Shown: positions 1-8,272, counted from the first letter of the stretch. The stretch: DNA of 64,000 bases from Aquimarina sp. AU474 (GCF_900312815.1 NZ_OMPE01000009.1:1054001-1118000); one strand, 5' to 3'. Numbers and translations are program-made. The notes: a model not told the origin generated them from the letters alone.

Positions 1-1
1 A

Positions 2-118
2 ACAAATAGAACGGGTAATTATCGAGTTACCTTAAAAACTACTAATTCCTTTGGAAGTAGTTATGCCACTATCTATGTAACGGCTGTGAGTTGCAATGGA
101 GGAGGAATAGGGTTTTAA
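2..118 (+). CDS. C-terminal tail of a PKD/Ig-like repeat protein (partial)
   Basis: An open frame enters from the left edge and stops at TAA 116-118. The 38 visible residues (…GNYRVTLKTTNSFGSS…) have the GxYxVxLxxxNxxGS pattern typical of the end of a PKD-type beta-sandwich domain in secreted Bacteroidota proteins. The end (…SCNGGGIGF) shows no T9SS sorting domain in what is visible. A strong hairpin terminator follows 24 bases after the stop. The full function cannot be judged from this fragment; the PKD call rests on the short motif only. Confidence 0.5.
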   Translation, partial: TNRTGNYRVTLKTTNSFGSSYATIYVTAVSCNGGGIGF

Positions 119-141
119 TATTTTTTTATCTTTCACGAATA

Positions 142-176
142 AAACTGCTTGATAATCCAGATCAAGCAGTTTTTTT
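142..176 (+). terminator. Intrinsic terminator of the partial PKD-like gene
   Basis: A perfect 12-bp stem AAACTGCTTGAT / ATCAAGCAGTTT (142-153 and 161-172) has a 7-base loop and is followed by further T residues. It ends the plus-strand gene that stops at 118. Confidence 0.85.
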
Positions 177-180
177 AGGT

Positions 181-372
181 GTATCAGAACCTAGCCTGAA
201 ATTATTTTTAGTAACTTTTTATAATGAACATTTATACATACTATAAAATCAAGAATATTAAAACTACGCTTATTCAACCAGAACGAAACGAAACAATTCA
301 GAAAGCAGCATGGTAGTATTGTTTTATGAGAAAACATACTATTTCGTTTGATAACTATTCAAAAAGCATTAG
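181..372. other. Intergenic stretch with no supported gene
   Basis: All frames are broken by stops and no RNA gene is recognisable. Together with the decayed HTH fragment that follows, it looks like degenerating accessory DNA. Confidence 0.4.
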
Positions 373-501
373 AAGATAAAAAGGTATTTACAAACAAATC
401 CTGATATAGATAAAAATATGGATACAGTTTGTGGGGATTTTGGTTTCTCTAGGACTTCGTATTACAGAGTAATAAATCGGTTATCTGATAGAAATATGTA
501 A
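373..501 (+). pseudogene. Remnant of an AraC-family HTH regulator
   Basis: After an in-frame TAG at 370-372, the frame reads KIKRYLQTNPDID, then DTVCGDFGFSRTSYYRVINR, and ends at TAA 499-501. This matches the first part of the AraC-type DNA-binding domain as found in Bacteroidota hybrid two-component or AraC regulators: a helix ending in NPD, then a helix-turn-helix of the form xxLCxxxGxSRxxxYRxI. The protein is cut off right after the first HTH and has no start or N-terminal domain, so it is very likely a decayed fragment. The family call is from motif resemblance only. Confidence 0.5.
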
Positions 502-608
502 GGTAAATTAACGTATTGCAATTATATACAGTTGTTTATCAATAGAATAAGTAAGATCGTATGGGTTGGTGATAAACCACAGAAAGTGGGCAACAGGATT
601 AAAAACAA

Positions 609-642
609 AAAGAGTTACGAAATTTTACAATCGTAACTCTTT
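609..642 (-). terminator. Terminator downstream of tRNA-CAT
   Basis: A 12-bp perfect inverted repeat AAAGAGTTACGA / TCGTAACTCTTT (609-620 and 631-642). Read on the minus strand it is followed by TTTTGTTTTT, so it should end the transcript carrying the tRNA and probably the epimerase gene upstream of it. Confidence 0.8.
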
Positions 643-653
643 GATTATTAAAG

Positions 654-727
654 TGGTCCCACTTGGGCTCGAACCAAGGACCCCCTGATTATGAGTCAGG
701 TGCTCTAACCAGCTGAGCTATGGGACC
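654..727 (-). tRNA. tRNA with CAT anticodon (elongator tRNA-Met; tRNA-Ile2 possible)
   Basis: The complement folds as a full cloverleaf: acceptor stem GGTCCCA/TGGGACC, D stem GCTC/GAGC, anticodon stem CCTGA/TCAGG with loop CTCATAA, T stem CTTGG/CCAAG with loop TTCGAGC, and discriminator A at 654. The anticodon is CAT. No 3' CCA is encoded, as is usual in Bacteroidota. CAT tRNAs may be Met or, after lysidine modification by TilS, Ile for AUA; the sequence alone does not settle this. The absence of the initiator-type C1-A72 mismatch argues against tRNA-fMet. It lies 55 bases after the epimerase stop codon on the same strand, so the two may be co-transcribed. Confidence 0.92.
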
Positions 728-782
728 CGAAACGGACGGCAAATTTAAGGATTTGACTAATACACGCCAAACATTTTTTATG

Positions 783-1193
783 TTAATTTATATCTTGGCA
801 CAACTCCACCAAAACCCCATTCGTACTTTTGGGGTGTACAAAGGCAACGAGCTTATTATCTGCACCGCGTTTGGGCGTTTTATTAATGATTCTAAACCCC
901 TCTTTTTCTAATCGATCAAGTTCTTTTTCGATATCATCAACCGCAAAAGCAATATGATGTATGCCTTCTCCCTTTTTGGCAATAAATTTACCTATGGGTC
1001 CATCTTCTGATGTGCTGCCTAGTAATTCTATTTTACTTTCGCCTACCTTAAAAAAAGAAGTGATTACAGCTTCACTTTCAACGGCTTCTTGTTTATAAGG
1101 AGCCACACCCAAAAGTTGCTCATATATCGTATTTGCTTTCTCAATATCTTTTACGGCAATCCCTAGATGTTCTATTTTATTGATATGGTTCAT
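783..1193 (-). CDS. mce: Methylmalonyl-CoA epimerase
   Basis: This 136-residue single-domain protein of the vicinal-oxygen-chelate (glyoxalase/bleomycin resistance) fold interconverts (R)- and (S)-methylmalonyl-CoA, linking propionyl-CoA metabolism to succinyl-CoA via the B12-dependent mutase. It has the two beta-alpha-beta-beta-beta modules (about residues 5-60 and 76-133). Probable metal ligands are His9 (IEHLGIAV), His79/80 (GIHHIAFAV) and Glu130 (VLVELCQ). The length equals the family norm. The gene is divergent from rbfA, with only 55 bases between the start codons, and tRNA-CAT follows on the same strand. The call is secure by motif and length; no neighbouring mutase is in the window. 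Confidence 0.9.
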   Translation of the reverse strand: MNHINKIEHLGIAVKDIEKANTIYEQLLGVAPYKQEAVESEAVITSFFKVGESKIELLGSTSEDGPIGKFIAKKGEGIHHIAFAVDDIEKELDRLEKEGFRIINKTPKRGADNKLVAFVHPKSTNGVLVELCQDIN

Positions 1194-1210
1194 AATATAC
1201 TTTTATCTCT

Positions 1211-1243
1211 TTGCGGTAAAAGTACAATTAATATGTATTTTTG
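1211..1243 (+). promoter_or_regulatory. Bacteroidota-type promoter of rbfA, apparently leaderless
   Basis: TTG at 1211-1213 and TATTTTTG at 1236-1243 (22-base spacing) fit the flavobacterial TTG/TAnnTTTG consensus. The rbfA ATG at 1249 starts only 6 bases after the -7 element, so the transcript probably begins at or next to the start codon. Confidence 0.5.
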
Positions 1244-1248
1244 CACCT

Positions 1249-1641
1249 ATGGAAACAAACAGACAGAAAAAAATTGCAGGAGTATTACAGCGCGATGTGG
1301 CCGATGTAATACAACATGCATTACGTGAAGCAGGAGTACAGGGGATTCTGGTTTCTGTTACCAAAGTAAGTGTTACTACGGATCTCTCTATTGCAAAAGT
1401 GTATATGAGTGTTTTTCCTCATAAAGAAGGAGAAAACGTATTGAAAGAGGTTAACGCTGTAAAATCACAAATTAAACATCAAGTGGCGCAGCGAACCAAG
1501 AACCAATTGCGACGCACGCCAGAAATGTCTTATTTTATCGATGATTCATTAGAGTATATTTCTAATCTCGAAAAAGCGGTGAAAGGAAAAGAAAACCCTA
1601 TTGAAAATCCTGACCTTTTGGAAAGACGTAAAAAGAAGTGA
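1249..1641 (+). CDS. rbfA: Ribosome-binding factor A
   Basis: This 130-residue KH-fold protein acts in late maturation of the 30S subunit (16S rRNA 5' end). The N-terminal METNRQKKIAGVLQRDVADV and the central VTTDLSIAKVYMSV are typical RbfA segments, and the C-terminal RRTPEMSYFIDDSLEYI carries the family's P-E/F-x-D-S pattern. ATG 1249 was chosen because homologous RbfA proteins start with this short basic helix. The open frame extends back to 1180, but that part is hydrophobic and runs through the promoter. The last codons overlap the next gene by GTGA, so rbfA and the permease gene form an operon. Confidence 0.9.
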   Translation: METNRQKKIAGVLQRDVADVIQHALREAGVQGILVSVTKVSVTTDLSIAKVYMSVFPHKEGENVLKEVNAVKSQIKHQVAQRTKNQLRRTPEMSYFIDDSLEYISNLEKAVKGKENPIENPDLLERRKKK

Positions 1642-2840
1642 ATTTTTCGTACTACATCGCTAAGCGATATTTGTTCTCACCAGGAAGTAGTAATGCTATC
1701 AATATCATTACTATTATTGCAGCTGCAGGTGTAGTTATTGGCGCCATGGCACTTTTTTTGGTGTTATCTGGATTTGCTGGATTAAAAGATTTTAGCCTTC
1801 AGTTTTCTACTTATTTTGATCCGGATCTTAAAATGTATCCGGTTAGTGGTAAGACATTTACAGTTACTTCATCTCAAAGAGAAAAATTAGACAAAATAAA
1901 AGAGATTGCCCATTATTCTGAAATTATTGAAGAACGTGTTTTTTTAGAGTTCAGAGATAAACAAAAGGCAGCATTTATAAAAGGAGTAGACGCTAACTAT
2001 AATAAGGTTATAAAGACTGATAGTATTGTAGTATTTGGAGAGTGGCTACAGGGTAATGACTATCAGGTAGTCGCAGGTAATGGGATTAGTCGAGAGTTGA
2101 GCATGACGGTAGAGCCAACATATACAAACTTGCTAAGTATCTATGTGCCAAAACCGGGCAAGGGTATTCCTAGCGATCCGTCTAAAGCATTTAGAACACA
2201 AAAAGTGGTTAATATAGGAGTATATAGTTTAAATGACGATTTGGATAAAAAGTACATTTTTGCAACTACTGGATTAGCACGAAAACTACTCGATTTACCT
2301 AATGACCAAGTGACTCATCTGGAGTTTAAACTTTCTCCAGGCGTAGATGAAGAAGTAGTCATACAAAAATTGCTCTCAGTCTTTAATGACCAAGTGCTTA
2401 TAAAAAATAGAGTACAGCTTAATGATACTCTATATAAAATGCTCAATACAGAAAATCTAGTTGCTTATCTGGTGATTACTTTAATTGCTATAATTGCTTT
2501 GTTTAATGTGGCAGGAGCCATTATTATGATGATTATAGATAAGAGAAATAATGCAAAAACATTATATAGTATTGGTGCTTCTTTGGGCAGTATCAGGAAG
2601 ATATTTTTGTTTCAAGGGGCATTGATGACTGTTCTGGGCGCTTTATTAGGGTTAGGATTAGGTTTAATCATCATTGTACTGCAACAACAGTTTGGATTAT
2701 TAATGATTACACCATCATTACCATATCCTACACGTATTACTTCAATGAGTTTTGTGGTTGTGTTTTTTACAATTACAGCAATAGGATTTATTGCATCTGT
2801 ATTAGCCTCAAGTCGAATTAATCAAAAATTAGTAAGTTAG
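1638..2840 (+). CDS. FtsX/LolC-type ABC transporter permease
   Basis: A 400-residue inner-membrane protein starts with GTG inside the rbfA stop. The layout is that of LolC/E and MacB permeases: one membrane helix near the N terminus (about 20-50, IINIITIIAAAGVVIGAM), a large periplasmic domain, and three helices in the C-terminal FtsX domain (about 272-300, 325-350 and 375-395). LolCDE extracts lipoproteins from the inner membrane; in Bacteroidota such permeases are often encoded beside rbfA without their ATPase, as here. Whether it truly handles lipoproteins is an inference. The spacing shows translational coupling with rbfA. Confidence 0.82.
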   Translation: MNFSYYIAKRYLFSPGSSNAINIITIIAAAGVVIGAMALFLVLSGFAGLKDFSLQFSTYFDPDLKMYPVSGKTFTVTSSQREKLDKIKEIAHYSEIIEERVFLEFRDKQKAAFIKGVDANYNKVIKTDSIVVFGEWLQGNDYQVVAGNGISRELSMTVEPTYTNLLSIYVPKPGKGIPSDPSKAFRTQKVVNIGVYSLNDDLDKKYIFATTGLARKLLDLPNDQVTHLEFKLSPGVDEEVVIQKLLSVFNDQVLIKNRVQLNDTLYKMLNTENLVAYLVITLIAIIALFNVAGAIIMMIIDKRNNAKTLYSIGASLGSIRKIFLFQGALMTVLGALLGLGLGLIIIVLQQQFGLLMITPSLPYPTRITSMSFVVVFFTITAIGFIASVLASSRINQKLVS

Positions 2841-2883
2841 ATTAATATCGGTGTATTGTATTTCTCTCTACAAAGAGGTGCTA

Positions 2884-3876
2884 TTATACAAATTCAAACC
2901 CAGCAAATTTTTGCTGCACTTCGTCAAAAGCTGCAAATACATCATTGGGATGATCACTAGTGACCATTTTGGTACGGTATTCTTTAAAATGTGGAATTCC
3001 TTTAAAGTAATTGGTATAATGTCTTCGGGTTTCAAACACGCCTAATTTCTCTCCTTTCCAGTCAATCGCCATTTGTAAATGCCTTCGTGCTGCAATCACT
3101 CGTTCTTCTATAGTGGGAGGAGGCAAGTGTTCTCCGGTTTCAAAATAATGCTTTACTTCTTTAAAAAACCAGGGATACCCTATGCTGGCACGACCGATCA
3201 TTGCACCGTCGAGTCCATATTGATCACGCATTTCCATAGCTCGTTCAGGTGTATCTACATCACCATTACCAAAAACTGGGATATGCATTCTAGGATTGTT
3301 TTTTACTTGGGCAATAGGTTTCCAATCGGCATTACCTTTGTACATCTGTGCACGAGTACGACCATGGATAGCAATTGCTTTTGCTCCTACGTCTTGTATT
3401 CTCTCGGCCACTTCTACGATTTTGATCGAATTATGATCCCAACCTAAGCGCGTTTTTACTGTAACTGGCAATTTGGTATGTTTTACCATGGCTTCGGTAA
3501 GTGATACCATAAGATCGATATCCTTAAGAATGCCCGCTCCAGCACCTTTACTAACTACTTTTTTTACAGGACAGCCAAAGTTAATGTCGATAATATCGGG
3601 GCCTGATGCCTCTACAATCTCTACAGATTTAAGCATTGATTCTAAATTGGCTCCAAAAATCTGTATTCCAACTGGGCGTTCTTTTTCGTAAATATCTAAT
3701 TTCATTACACTTTTGGCCGCATCACGAATTAGTCCCTCACTAGAGATAAATTCGGTATACACCACATCTGCCCCTTGTTCTTTACATAATGCGCGAAATG
3801 GGGGGTCACTTACATCTTCCATAGGTGCAAGTAATAACGGAAATTCTCCAACATCTATATCTCCTATCTTGGCCAA
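2884..3876 (-). CDS. dusB: tRNA-dihydrouridine synthase B
   Basis: This 330-residue FMN-dependent enzyme reduces uridine in the D-loop of tRNA. The TIM-barrel start LLLAPMEDVSDPPFRALC, the catalytic Cys102 in INFGCPVKKV and the following SKGAGAGIL are diagnostic. Phosphate/FMN-binding glycines appear in VFGNGDV and DGAMIGRASIGYPWFF. The C-terminal helical domain (FKEYRTKMVTSDHPND) is complete. It is convergent with the permease gene and stands alone on its strand. Length and motifs are normal. Confidence 0.93.
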   Translation of the reverse strand: MAKIGDIDVGEFPLLLAPMEDVSDPPFRALCKEQGADVVYTEFISSEGLIRDAAKSVMKLDIYEKERPVGIQIFGANLESMLKSVEIVEASGPDIIDINFGCPVKKVVSKGAGAGILKDIDLMVSLTEAMVKHTKLPVTVKTRLGWDHNSIKIVEVAERIQDVGAKAIAIHGRTRAQMYKGNADWKPIAQVKNNPRMHIPVFGNGDVDTPERAMEMRDQYGLDGAMIGRASIGYPWFFKEVKHYFETGEHLPPPTIEERVIAARRHLQMAIDWKGEKLGVFETRRHYTNYFKGIPHFKEYRTKMVTSDHPNDVFAAFDEVQQKFAGFEFV

Positions 3877-3936
3877 AGCAATATTTTTTTGGCAAAAATA
3901 CGAATAATAACAAACCTACTGAAGCTTTCAAGGCAC

Positions 3937-3977
3937 TACAAGCTTAAAAATCTATATCAGATGATATAAAGCTTGTA
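3937..3977. repeat. Two-part inverted repeat upstream of lepA
   Basis: Outer arms TACAAGCTT (3937-3945) and AAGCTTGTA (3969-3977) enclose inner arms TATATCA (3953-3959) and TGATATA (3962-3968). The total is 16 bp of pairing with a one-sided 7-base bulge (3946-3952). It has no T-tract, so it is not an obvious terminator. It lies 8 bases upstream of the TATATTTG element, where an activator or repressor could bind. Confidence 0.5.
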
Positions 3978-3985
3978 AAATCAAT

Positions 3986-3993
3986 TATATTTG
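3986..3993 (+). promoter_or_regulatory. TAnnTTTG -7 element, probably for lepA
   Basis: TATATTTG exactly matches the Bacteroidota -7 consensus and points toward lepA, about 200 bases downstream. A well-spaced TTG -33 element is not visible, because the inverted repeat fills that space. Confidence 0.4.
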
Positions 3994-4193
3994 CAAGTCA
4001 TTAGCAGAGTGAAAATTGCATGATGAAGTAAGTATTGATGTATATCGATTAGGAAATCATGAATGCTATGTATTTGTAGAAAAACACCTTAGTAGTATTA
4101 TCCTGGTTTATTAAAGGGTAAATAATGTAAGGAATTGAAACAGAAAGCTCGATCCCTTAGGATCATGCCCTAAAATTTATTTGAAAAAGAAGA

Positions 4194-5990
4194 ATGAAGC
4201 ACATAAGAAATTTTTGCATTATTGCGCATATTGACCATGGTAAAAGTACACTGGCAGATCGATTATTGGATTTTACAGGATCAGTAACCGCAAGAGAAGC
4301 ACAGGCACAACTGCTGGATAGTATGGATTTGGAGCGAGAGCGAGGGATCACTATCAAGAGTCACGCAATCCAGATGGAGTATACATATAAAGGTGAAGAG
4401 TATATTTTAAACCTTATCGATACTCCTGGCCATGTTGATTTTTCTTATGAAGTTTCTCGTTCGATTGCAGCTTGTGAAGGCGCTTTGTTGATTGTTGATG
4501 CCGCGCAAAGTATACAAGCACAAACAATTTCTAATCTTTATCTGGCTTTAGAAAATGACTTAGAGATTATTCCGGTATTAAATAAAGTGGATTTACCAAG
4601 TGCGAATCCCGAAGAAGTAACAGATGATATTGTTGATCTTTTAGGGTGTGATGCAGAAGAGGTAATCCCCGCTAGTGCCAAAACAGGTATAGGGATCGAA
4701 GAAATTTTAGAAGCGGTGATAGAACGTATACCTGCACCAGATGGTAATCCTGATGAACCTTTACAGGCTTTGATCTTTGATTCTGTTTACAATCCATTTA
4801 GAGGGGTAGAAACTTATTTTAGGGTTGTAAATGGCGAAATCAGAAAAGGGCAACAGATTAAATTTGTGGCTACAGGTAAAAATTATTTTGCAGATGAGAT
4901 AGGTACTTTAAAATTAAATCAAGTGCCAAAGCAAGTAGTTAAAACTGGAGATGTAGGATACTTGATTACGGGGATTAAAGATGCAAGAGAAGTAAAAGTA
5001 GGAGATACGGTAACAGATGCAAAAACACCTACTCAAAATGCTATTGCAGGTTTTGAAGATGTAAAACCTATGGTATTTGCTGGTATTTATCCTGTAGACA
5101 CTGAAGACTATGAAGAGCTTCGTTCATCTATGGAAAAATTGCAACTTAATGATGCTTCTTTAGTTTTTGTACCGGAGAGTTCTGCTGCGTTAGGTTTCGG
5201 TTTTAGATGTGGTTTTCTTGGTATGCTGCATATGGAAATCATTCAAGAGCGATTAGAGCGTGAGTTTAACATGACCGTAATTACTACGGTTCCAAACGTA
5301 TCGTATCATGCATTTACTCATAAGAATCCTGATGATATTATCATCGTTAATAACCCATCAGATTTACCAGATCCTTCGTCCATGAATCGGGTAGAGGAAC
5401 CTTATATAAAAGCTTCAATTATTACTAAATCTGATTTTGTAGGATCTGTAATGTCTCTTTGTATAGAAAAAAGAGGGGAAATCACCAATCAAACCTATCT
5501 TACTACAGAGCGTGTAGAGCTTACGTTTGATATGCCACTGGCCGAGATTGTTTTTGATTTTTATGATCGCTTAAAAACGGTATCCAAAGGGTATGCTTCT
5601 TTTGATTATACTCCGATAGGTTTACGTGCTTCCAAGTTGGTAAAAGTGGATATACTACTTAATGGAAATATTGTAGATGCACTCTCGGCATTATTACATA
5701 AAGATAATGCTTATGATATTGGTAAAAAGATCTGTGAGAAATTGAAAGAATTAATTCCTCGCCAACAATTTGATATTCCTATACAGGCGGCAATTGGGGC
5801 TAAATTTATAGCTCGTGAAACCGTAAAAGCATTGCGTAAGGATGTAACTGCCAAATGTTATGGTGGTGATATCTCTCGTAAAAGAAAACTACTAGAAAAA
5901 CAGAAGAAGGGTAAAAAACGTATGCGTCAAGTAGGTAATGTAGAGATTCCACAAGAAGCATTTATGGCGGTACTCAAACTAAATGATTAA
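4194..5990 (+). CDS. lepA: Elongation factor 4 (LepA)
   Basis: This 598-residue translational GTPase back-translocates or remodels stalled ribosomes. The G motifs are complete: AHIDHGKST (P-loop), the RGITIKS effector region, DTPGH and NKVDLP. EF-G-like domains II, III and V follow, then the LepA-specific C-terminal domain with the [20 protein letters not shown] signature near residues 563-582. The length equals the family norm (about 600). The start is the first in-frame ATG with a purine-rich AAAGAAGA just upstream. It is monocistronic. Confidence 0.97.
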   Translation: MKHIRNFCIIAHIDHGKSTLADRLLDFTGSVTAREAQAQLLDSMDLERERGITIKSHAIQMEYTYKGEEYILNLIDTPGHVDFSYEVSRSIAACEGALLIVDAAQSIQAQTISNLYLALENDLEIIPVLNKVDLPSANPEEVTDDIVDLLGCDAEEVIPASAKTGIGIEEILEAVIERIPAPDGNPDEPLQALIFDSVYNPFRGVETYFRVVNGEIRKGQQIKFVATGKNYFADEIGTLKLNQVPKQVVKTGDVGYLITGIKDAREVKVGDTVTDAKTPTQNAIAGFEDVKPMVFAGIYPVDTEDYEELRSSMEKLQLNDASLVFVPESSAALGFGFRCGFLGMLHMEIIQERLEREFNMTVITTVPNVSYHAFTHKNPDDIIIVNNPSDLPDPSSMNRVEEPYIKASIITKSDFVGSVMSLCIEKRGEITNQTYLTTERVELTFDMPLAEIVFDFYDRLKTVSKGYASFDYTPIGLRASKLVKVDILLNGNIVDALSALLHKDNAYDIGKKICEKLKELIPRQQFDIPIQAAIGAKFIARETVKALRKDVTAKCYGGDISRKRKLLEKQKKGKKRMRQVGNVEIPQEAFMAVLKLND

Positions 5991-6104
5991 AAAACATTAT
6001 AGTAAACGCGCCTTGAACGTGGCAGTATCGTTAAGTTAGAGTGTAGGAATTATACTTCTATTTGCATTAAAAAAAATCGTTTAAAAGTATTTTATTGGGT
6101 TTAA

Positions 6105-6137
6105 TTGCTGTTTTTTACTAAAGAATGTGTATATTTG
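6105..6137 (+). promoter_or_regulatory. Promoter of the small ORF at 6216
   Basis: TTG at 6105-6107 and TATATTTG at 6130-6137 with 22-base spacing match the flavobacterial promoter consensus. The expected transcript would start near 6143 and carry the hairpin at 6163-6195 and then the 26-codon ORF. Confidence 0.5.
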
Positions 6138-6162
6138 ATGTAAGTATAACCCCAAACATAAG

Positions 6163-6195
6163 CTACTTTAAATATTTGTTTAATCTTTAAAGTAG
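6163..6195 (+). promoter_or_regulatory. Leader hairpin before the small ORF
   Basis: A perfect 10-bp stem CTACTTTAAA / TTTAAAGTAG with a 13-base loop ends 20 bases before ATG 6216. There is no T-tract, so it is more likely a stability or translation-control element than a terminator. Confidence 0.45.
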
Positions 6196-6215
6196 TGTAC
6201 TAAACTCAACTAACT

Positions 6216-6296
6216 ATGCAAAATTTTTCACCAACCCGAGTGCCTATTTATGTATACTTTTTTTTGATAGCAATTGTTCTTGCTAGTATTTCTTAG
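6216..6296 (+). CDS. Candidate 26-residue single-pass membrane peptide
   Basis: The ORF encodes MQNFSPTRVPIYVYFFLIAI plus VLASIS and stops at TAG 6294-6296. A short polar N terminus with one arginine is followed by 16-17 strongly hydrophobic residues, the pattern of a small inner-membrane protein. It lies in the otherwise empty space between lepA and the convergent HAD phosphatase gene, and it has an upstream consensus promoter and a leader hairpin. No family is recognised. It could instead be a chance ORF inside a small RNA, because no ribosome binding site is clear. Confidence 0.35.
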   Translation: MQNFSPTRVPIYVYFFLIAIVLASIS

Positions 6297-6318
6297 GTCG
6301 CCATTACTTATGTAATAC

Positions 6319-7137
6319 TTAAATAATTGTAGCCTTTTTGGCTTCGATCATTTTGGATAAAATATACTCTACTCCATTATCATTATTGCTTTTGGTAGTA
6401 TAGTTTGCTACAGCCTTAACATTTGGATGTGCATTTTGCATGGCAAAGCTATAAGTTGCTACGCCCATCATCTCAAGATCATTATTATAATCTCCAAACA
6501 CCATGGTTTCTTCAGGTAAAATCTGATGTTTCAATTGGAGCTGTTGTAATGCGTGTCCTTTATTGGCAAGATTATGAGAAAGATCTAACCAGATTTCTCC
6601 AGACACTTTAACTTTTAATCTGTTTTCAAGATGTTTTAGAGCAGGATACAGGTATTTTTCAGAACCTTTTTGATTACAAATTGCTATTTTAAGATAGGTG
6701 TCATCAGTTACTTCGGCTAGGTCTTCTACAATTTCATATCTTCCATAATATTCGCTAAACATATCCACAAAATCTTGACCATAATTCTCAATATATCCTT
6801 TTTTTCTACCGCATAAAATTACCTGGGACCCTTCTAATTTTCGAGTAATATCTAATAGCTCCAAATAGGTGTCACGGTCAATTTCTGTGGTTTGTAATTC
6901 TTGGTTTTGCCACATAGTTAGGGCACCATTTTCTGCAATTACATAAATATCATTTTTAATAGGCTTTAGTTTATCAATTATACTATAATATTGCCTTCCG
7001 CTAGCAGCGACAAAAGTGACTCCAAGATCATTGAGTTCTTCAAAAAGTTCAAAAAAGTGGCGACTCACTTCTCCTCTAGAGTTTAATAATGTGCCGTCCA
7101 TATCGGTAGCAACCAGTTTAATTTGGGATAAATCCAT
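6319..7137 (-). CDS. Cof-type HAD-family phosphatase
   Basis: This 272-residue HAD superfamily hydrolase belongs to the Cof/YbiV subfamily (HAD IIB cap) and is predicted to dephosphorylate small phosphorylated metabolites such as sugar phosphates, FMN or pyridoxal phosphate. Motif I is Asp12-x-Asp14 (VATDMDGTLL), motif II is the Ser in VAASGR, motif III is the conserved Lys around NKGHAL, and motif IV is VFGDYNNDLEMM. The C-terminal NDNGVEYIL is also typical of Cof proteins. The substrate cannot be told from sequence. The start is the first ATG of the DLSQIKLVATDMDG segment. Confidence 0.88.
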   Translation of the reverse strand: MDLSQIKLVATDMDGTLLNSRGEVSRHFFELFEELNDLGVTFVAASGRQYYSIIDKLKPIKNDIYVIAENGALTMWQNQELQTTEIDRDTYLELLDITRKLEGSQVILCGRKKGYIENYGQDFVDMFSEYYGRYEIVEDLAEVTDDTYLKIAICNQKGSEKYLYPALKHLENRLKVKVSGEIWLDLSHNLANKGHALQQLQLKHQILPEETMVFGDYNNDLEMMGVATYSFAMQNAHPNVKAVANYTTKSNNDNGVEYILSKMIEAKKATII

Positions 7138-7291
7138 AGTAATCTATTATTTAATAATGGTAAAGGTATAGGAGTTTGTTTTAAAACTAAGTGAATTTAT
7201 GTGAAGATAATATTATTTTAGATGTAGGGTGTGTTTTTAAATATTTTCAACATACTTATGACGATCAACGTATTTTAAAATAGATCTAAAA

Positions 7292-7714
7292 ATGACATTT
7301 TATCAAAAGGAAATACATTTACAACCATTTTCAAGGGGTTTCCATTTAATTACAAATGAAATACTGAGAAGTTTTTCAGAAATTAAACTTATTAAAGTGG
7401 GGCAACTTCAGGTATTTATTAAACACACTTCTGCGAGTCTAACAATAAATGAAAATGCCGATCCAACAGTGAGGCAAGATTTCGAGAGCCATATGAATGT
7501 AATGGTCCCTGAGAATGCATCATATTACATACATACGTATGAAGGGCTAGATGATATGCCGGCTCATATCAAAGCTTCTCTAATGGGCAATTCGGTTCAA
7601 ATACCTATTACTAACGGAAAACTTAACCTGGGAACATGGCAAGGAATTTACCTTTGTGAACATCGTGATTATGGCGGTTCACGCAAGTTGGTATTAACTG
7701 CTTTTGGTTCTTAA
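7292..7714 (+). CDS. YjbQ/UPF0047 family protein
   Basis: A 140-residue cytoplasmic protein of the YjbQ family, annotated in databases as a secondary thiamine-phosphate synthase-like enzyme. The signature segments are present: FIKHTSASLTINENAD (about 48-63), the YEGLDDMPAHIKASLMG segment (about 89-105) and the ending LGTWQGIYLCEHRDYGGSRK. The His residues in HTSAS and AHIKAS and in CEHRD form the usual metal-like cluster. It is complete and isolated. The physiological reaction is poorly defined for this family, so only the family is claimed. Confidence 0.85.
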   Translation: MTFYQKEIHLQPFSRGFHLITNEILRSFSEIKLIKVGQLQVFIKHTSASLTINENADPTVRQDFESHMNVMVPENASYYIHTYEGLDDMPAHIKASLMGNSVQIPITNGKLNLGTWQGIYLCEHRDYGGSRKLVLTAFGS

Positions 7715-7790
7715 ATAGTAGGGTTAGATGTGTGAGAGGTTAGTCAAGGGTATAAAATGCTCTACGAACAGGTTTCGCGAACTTTAAACC

Positions 7791-8231
7791 TTAAAACCAA
7801 TTAGCCCAAGGAATGCGAGATAACATCAAAATCCATGCAATTGTATAGAAAATAGCTAGCATTTTAAACTTAGGTGTAGAGGTCAATTTCTTTTTGTGTT
7901 TTGAATACCCCATGGTGATAAAAACAATCATTAAGATCATAATTAGAGGGTGCTCTACATTATATAACCTAAGTGTTGGATCTTTCATGATCTCTCCCAT
8001 TTTATGAGTGCCAGAAAACCATACTACTAATGGGGATAAGAATAAAATTAGAATTCCAATAAGTAATTGAATATGTGATACGATAAGTGCAAATAAGGAA
8101 ACTCTAAAATCTTTTGGAGCATATTCTCTTTTGGTAAAAAAACCAATAAGTGCATTAATTGTTGCCAAAGTAACAACTAGTAATACAAGATAAGCCCAAT
8201 AGGAGTGAACGATTTGAATTGCGTCGTACAT
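7791..8231 (-). CDS. Four-helix membrane protein, cytochrome-b-like
   Basis: This 146-residue inner-membrane protein has four predicted membrane helices (about 11-31, 43-67, 90-108 and 123-141). Histidines near the helix ends (IVHSYW, VSHIQLL, NVEHPLI) could be haem ligands, which explains why Bacteroidota homologues are often labelled cytochrome b. WVVFSGTH-like loops and the ending RIPWANWF are also seen in those homologues, as far as I recall. There is no obvious operon partner; the TonB receptor gene upstream ends with its own terminator. Haem binding is inferred. Confidence 0.6.
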   Translation of the reverse strand: MYDAIQIVHSYWAYLVLLVVTLATINALIGFFTKREYAPKDFRVSLFALIVSHIQLLIGILILFLSPLVVWFSGTHKMGEIMKDPTLRLYNVEHPLIMILMIVFITMGYSKHKKKLTSTPKFKMLAIFYTIAWILMLSRIPWANWF

Positions 8232-8272
8232 AATGATGTGTTTAGTTTATCCAAAGGTAAGTAATAAGAATA

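Larger units (their letters stand above)
3877..4193. other. lepA upstream region with a long inverted repeat
   Basis: No protein gene is supported here. It holds the inverted repeat at 3937-3977, a TATATTTG promoter-like element at 3986-3993 and about 200 bases of leader before lepA. A frame from TTG 4016 to TAA 4114 could encode 32 residues, but it has no ATG and no other support. Confidence 0.4.

Noticed and set aside
4016-4114. A 32-codon frame from TTG in the lepA leader
   Set aside because: It looks protein-like in parts but has no ATG, no clear ribosome site and no recognised relatives; left as intergenic.
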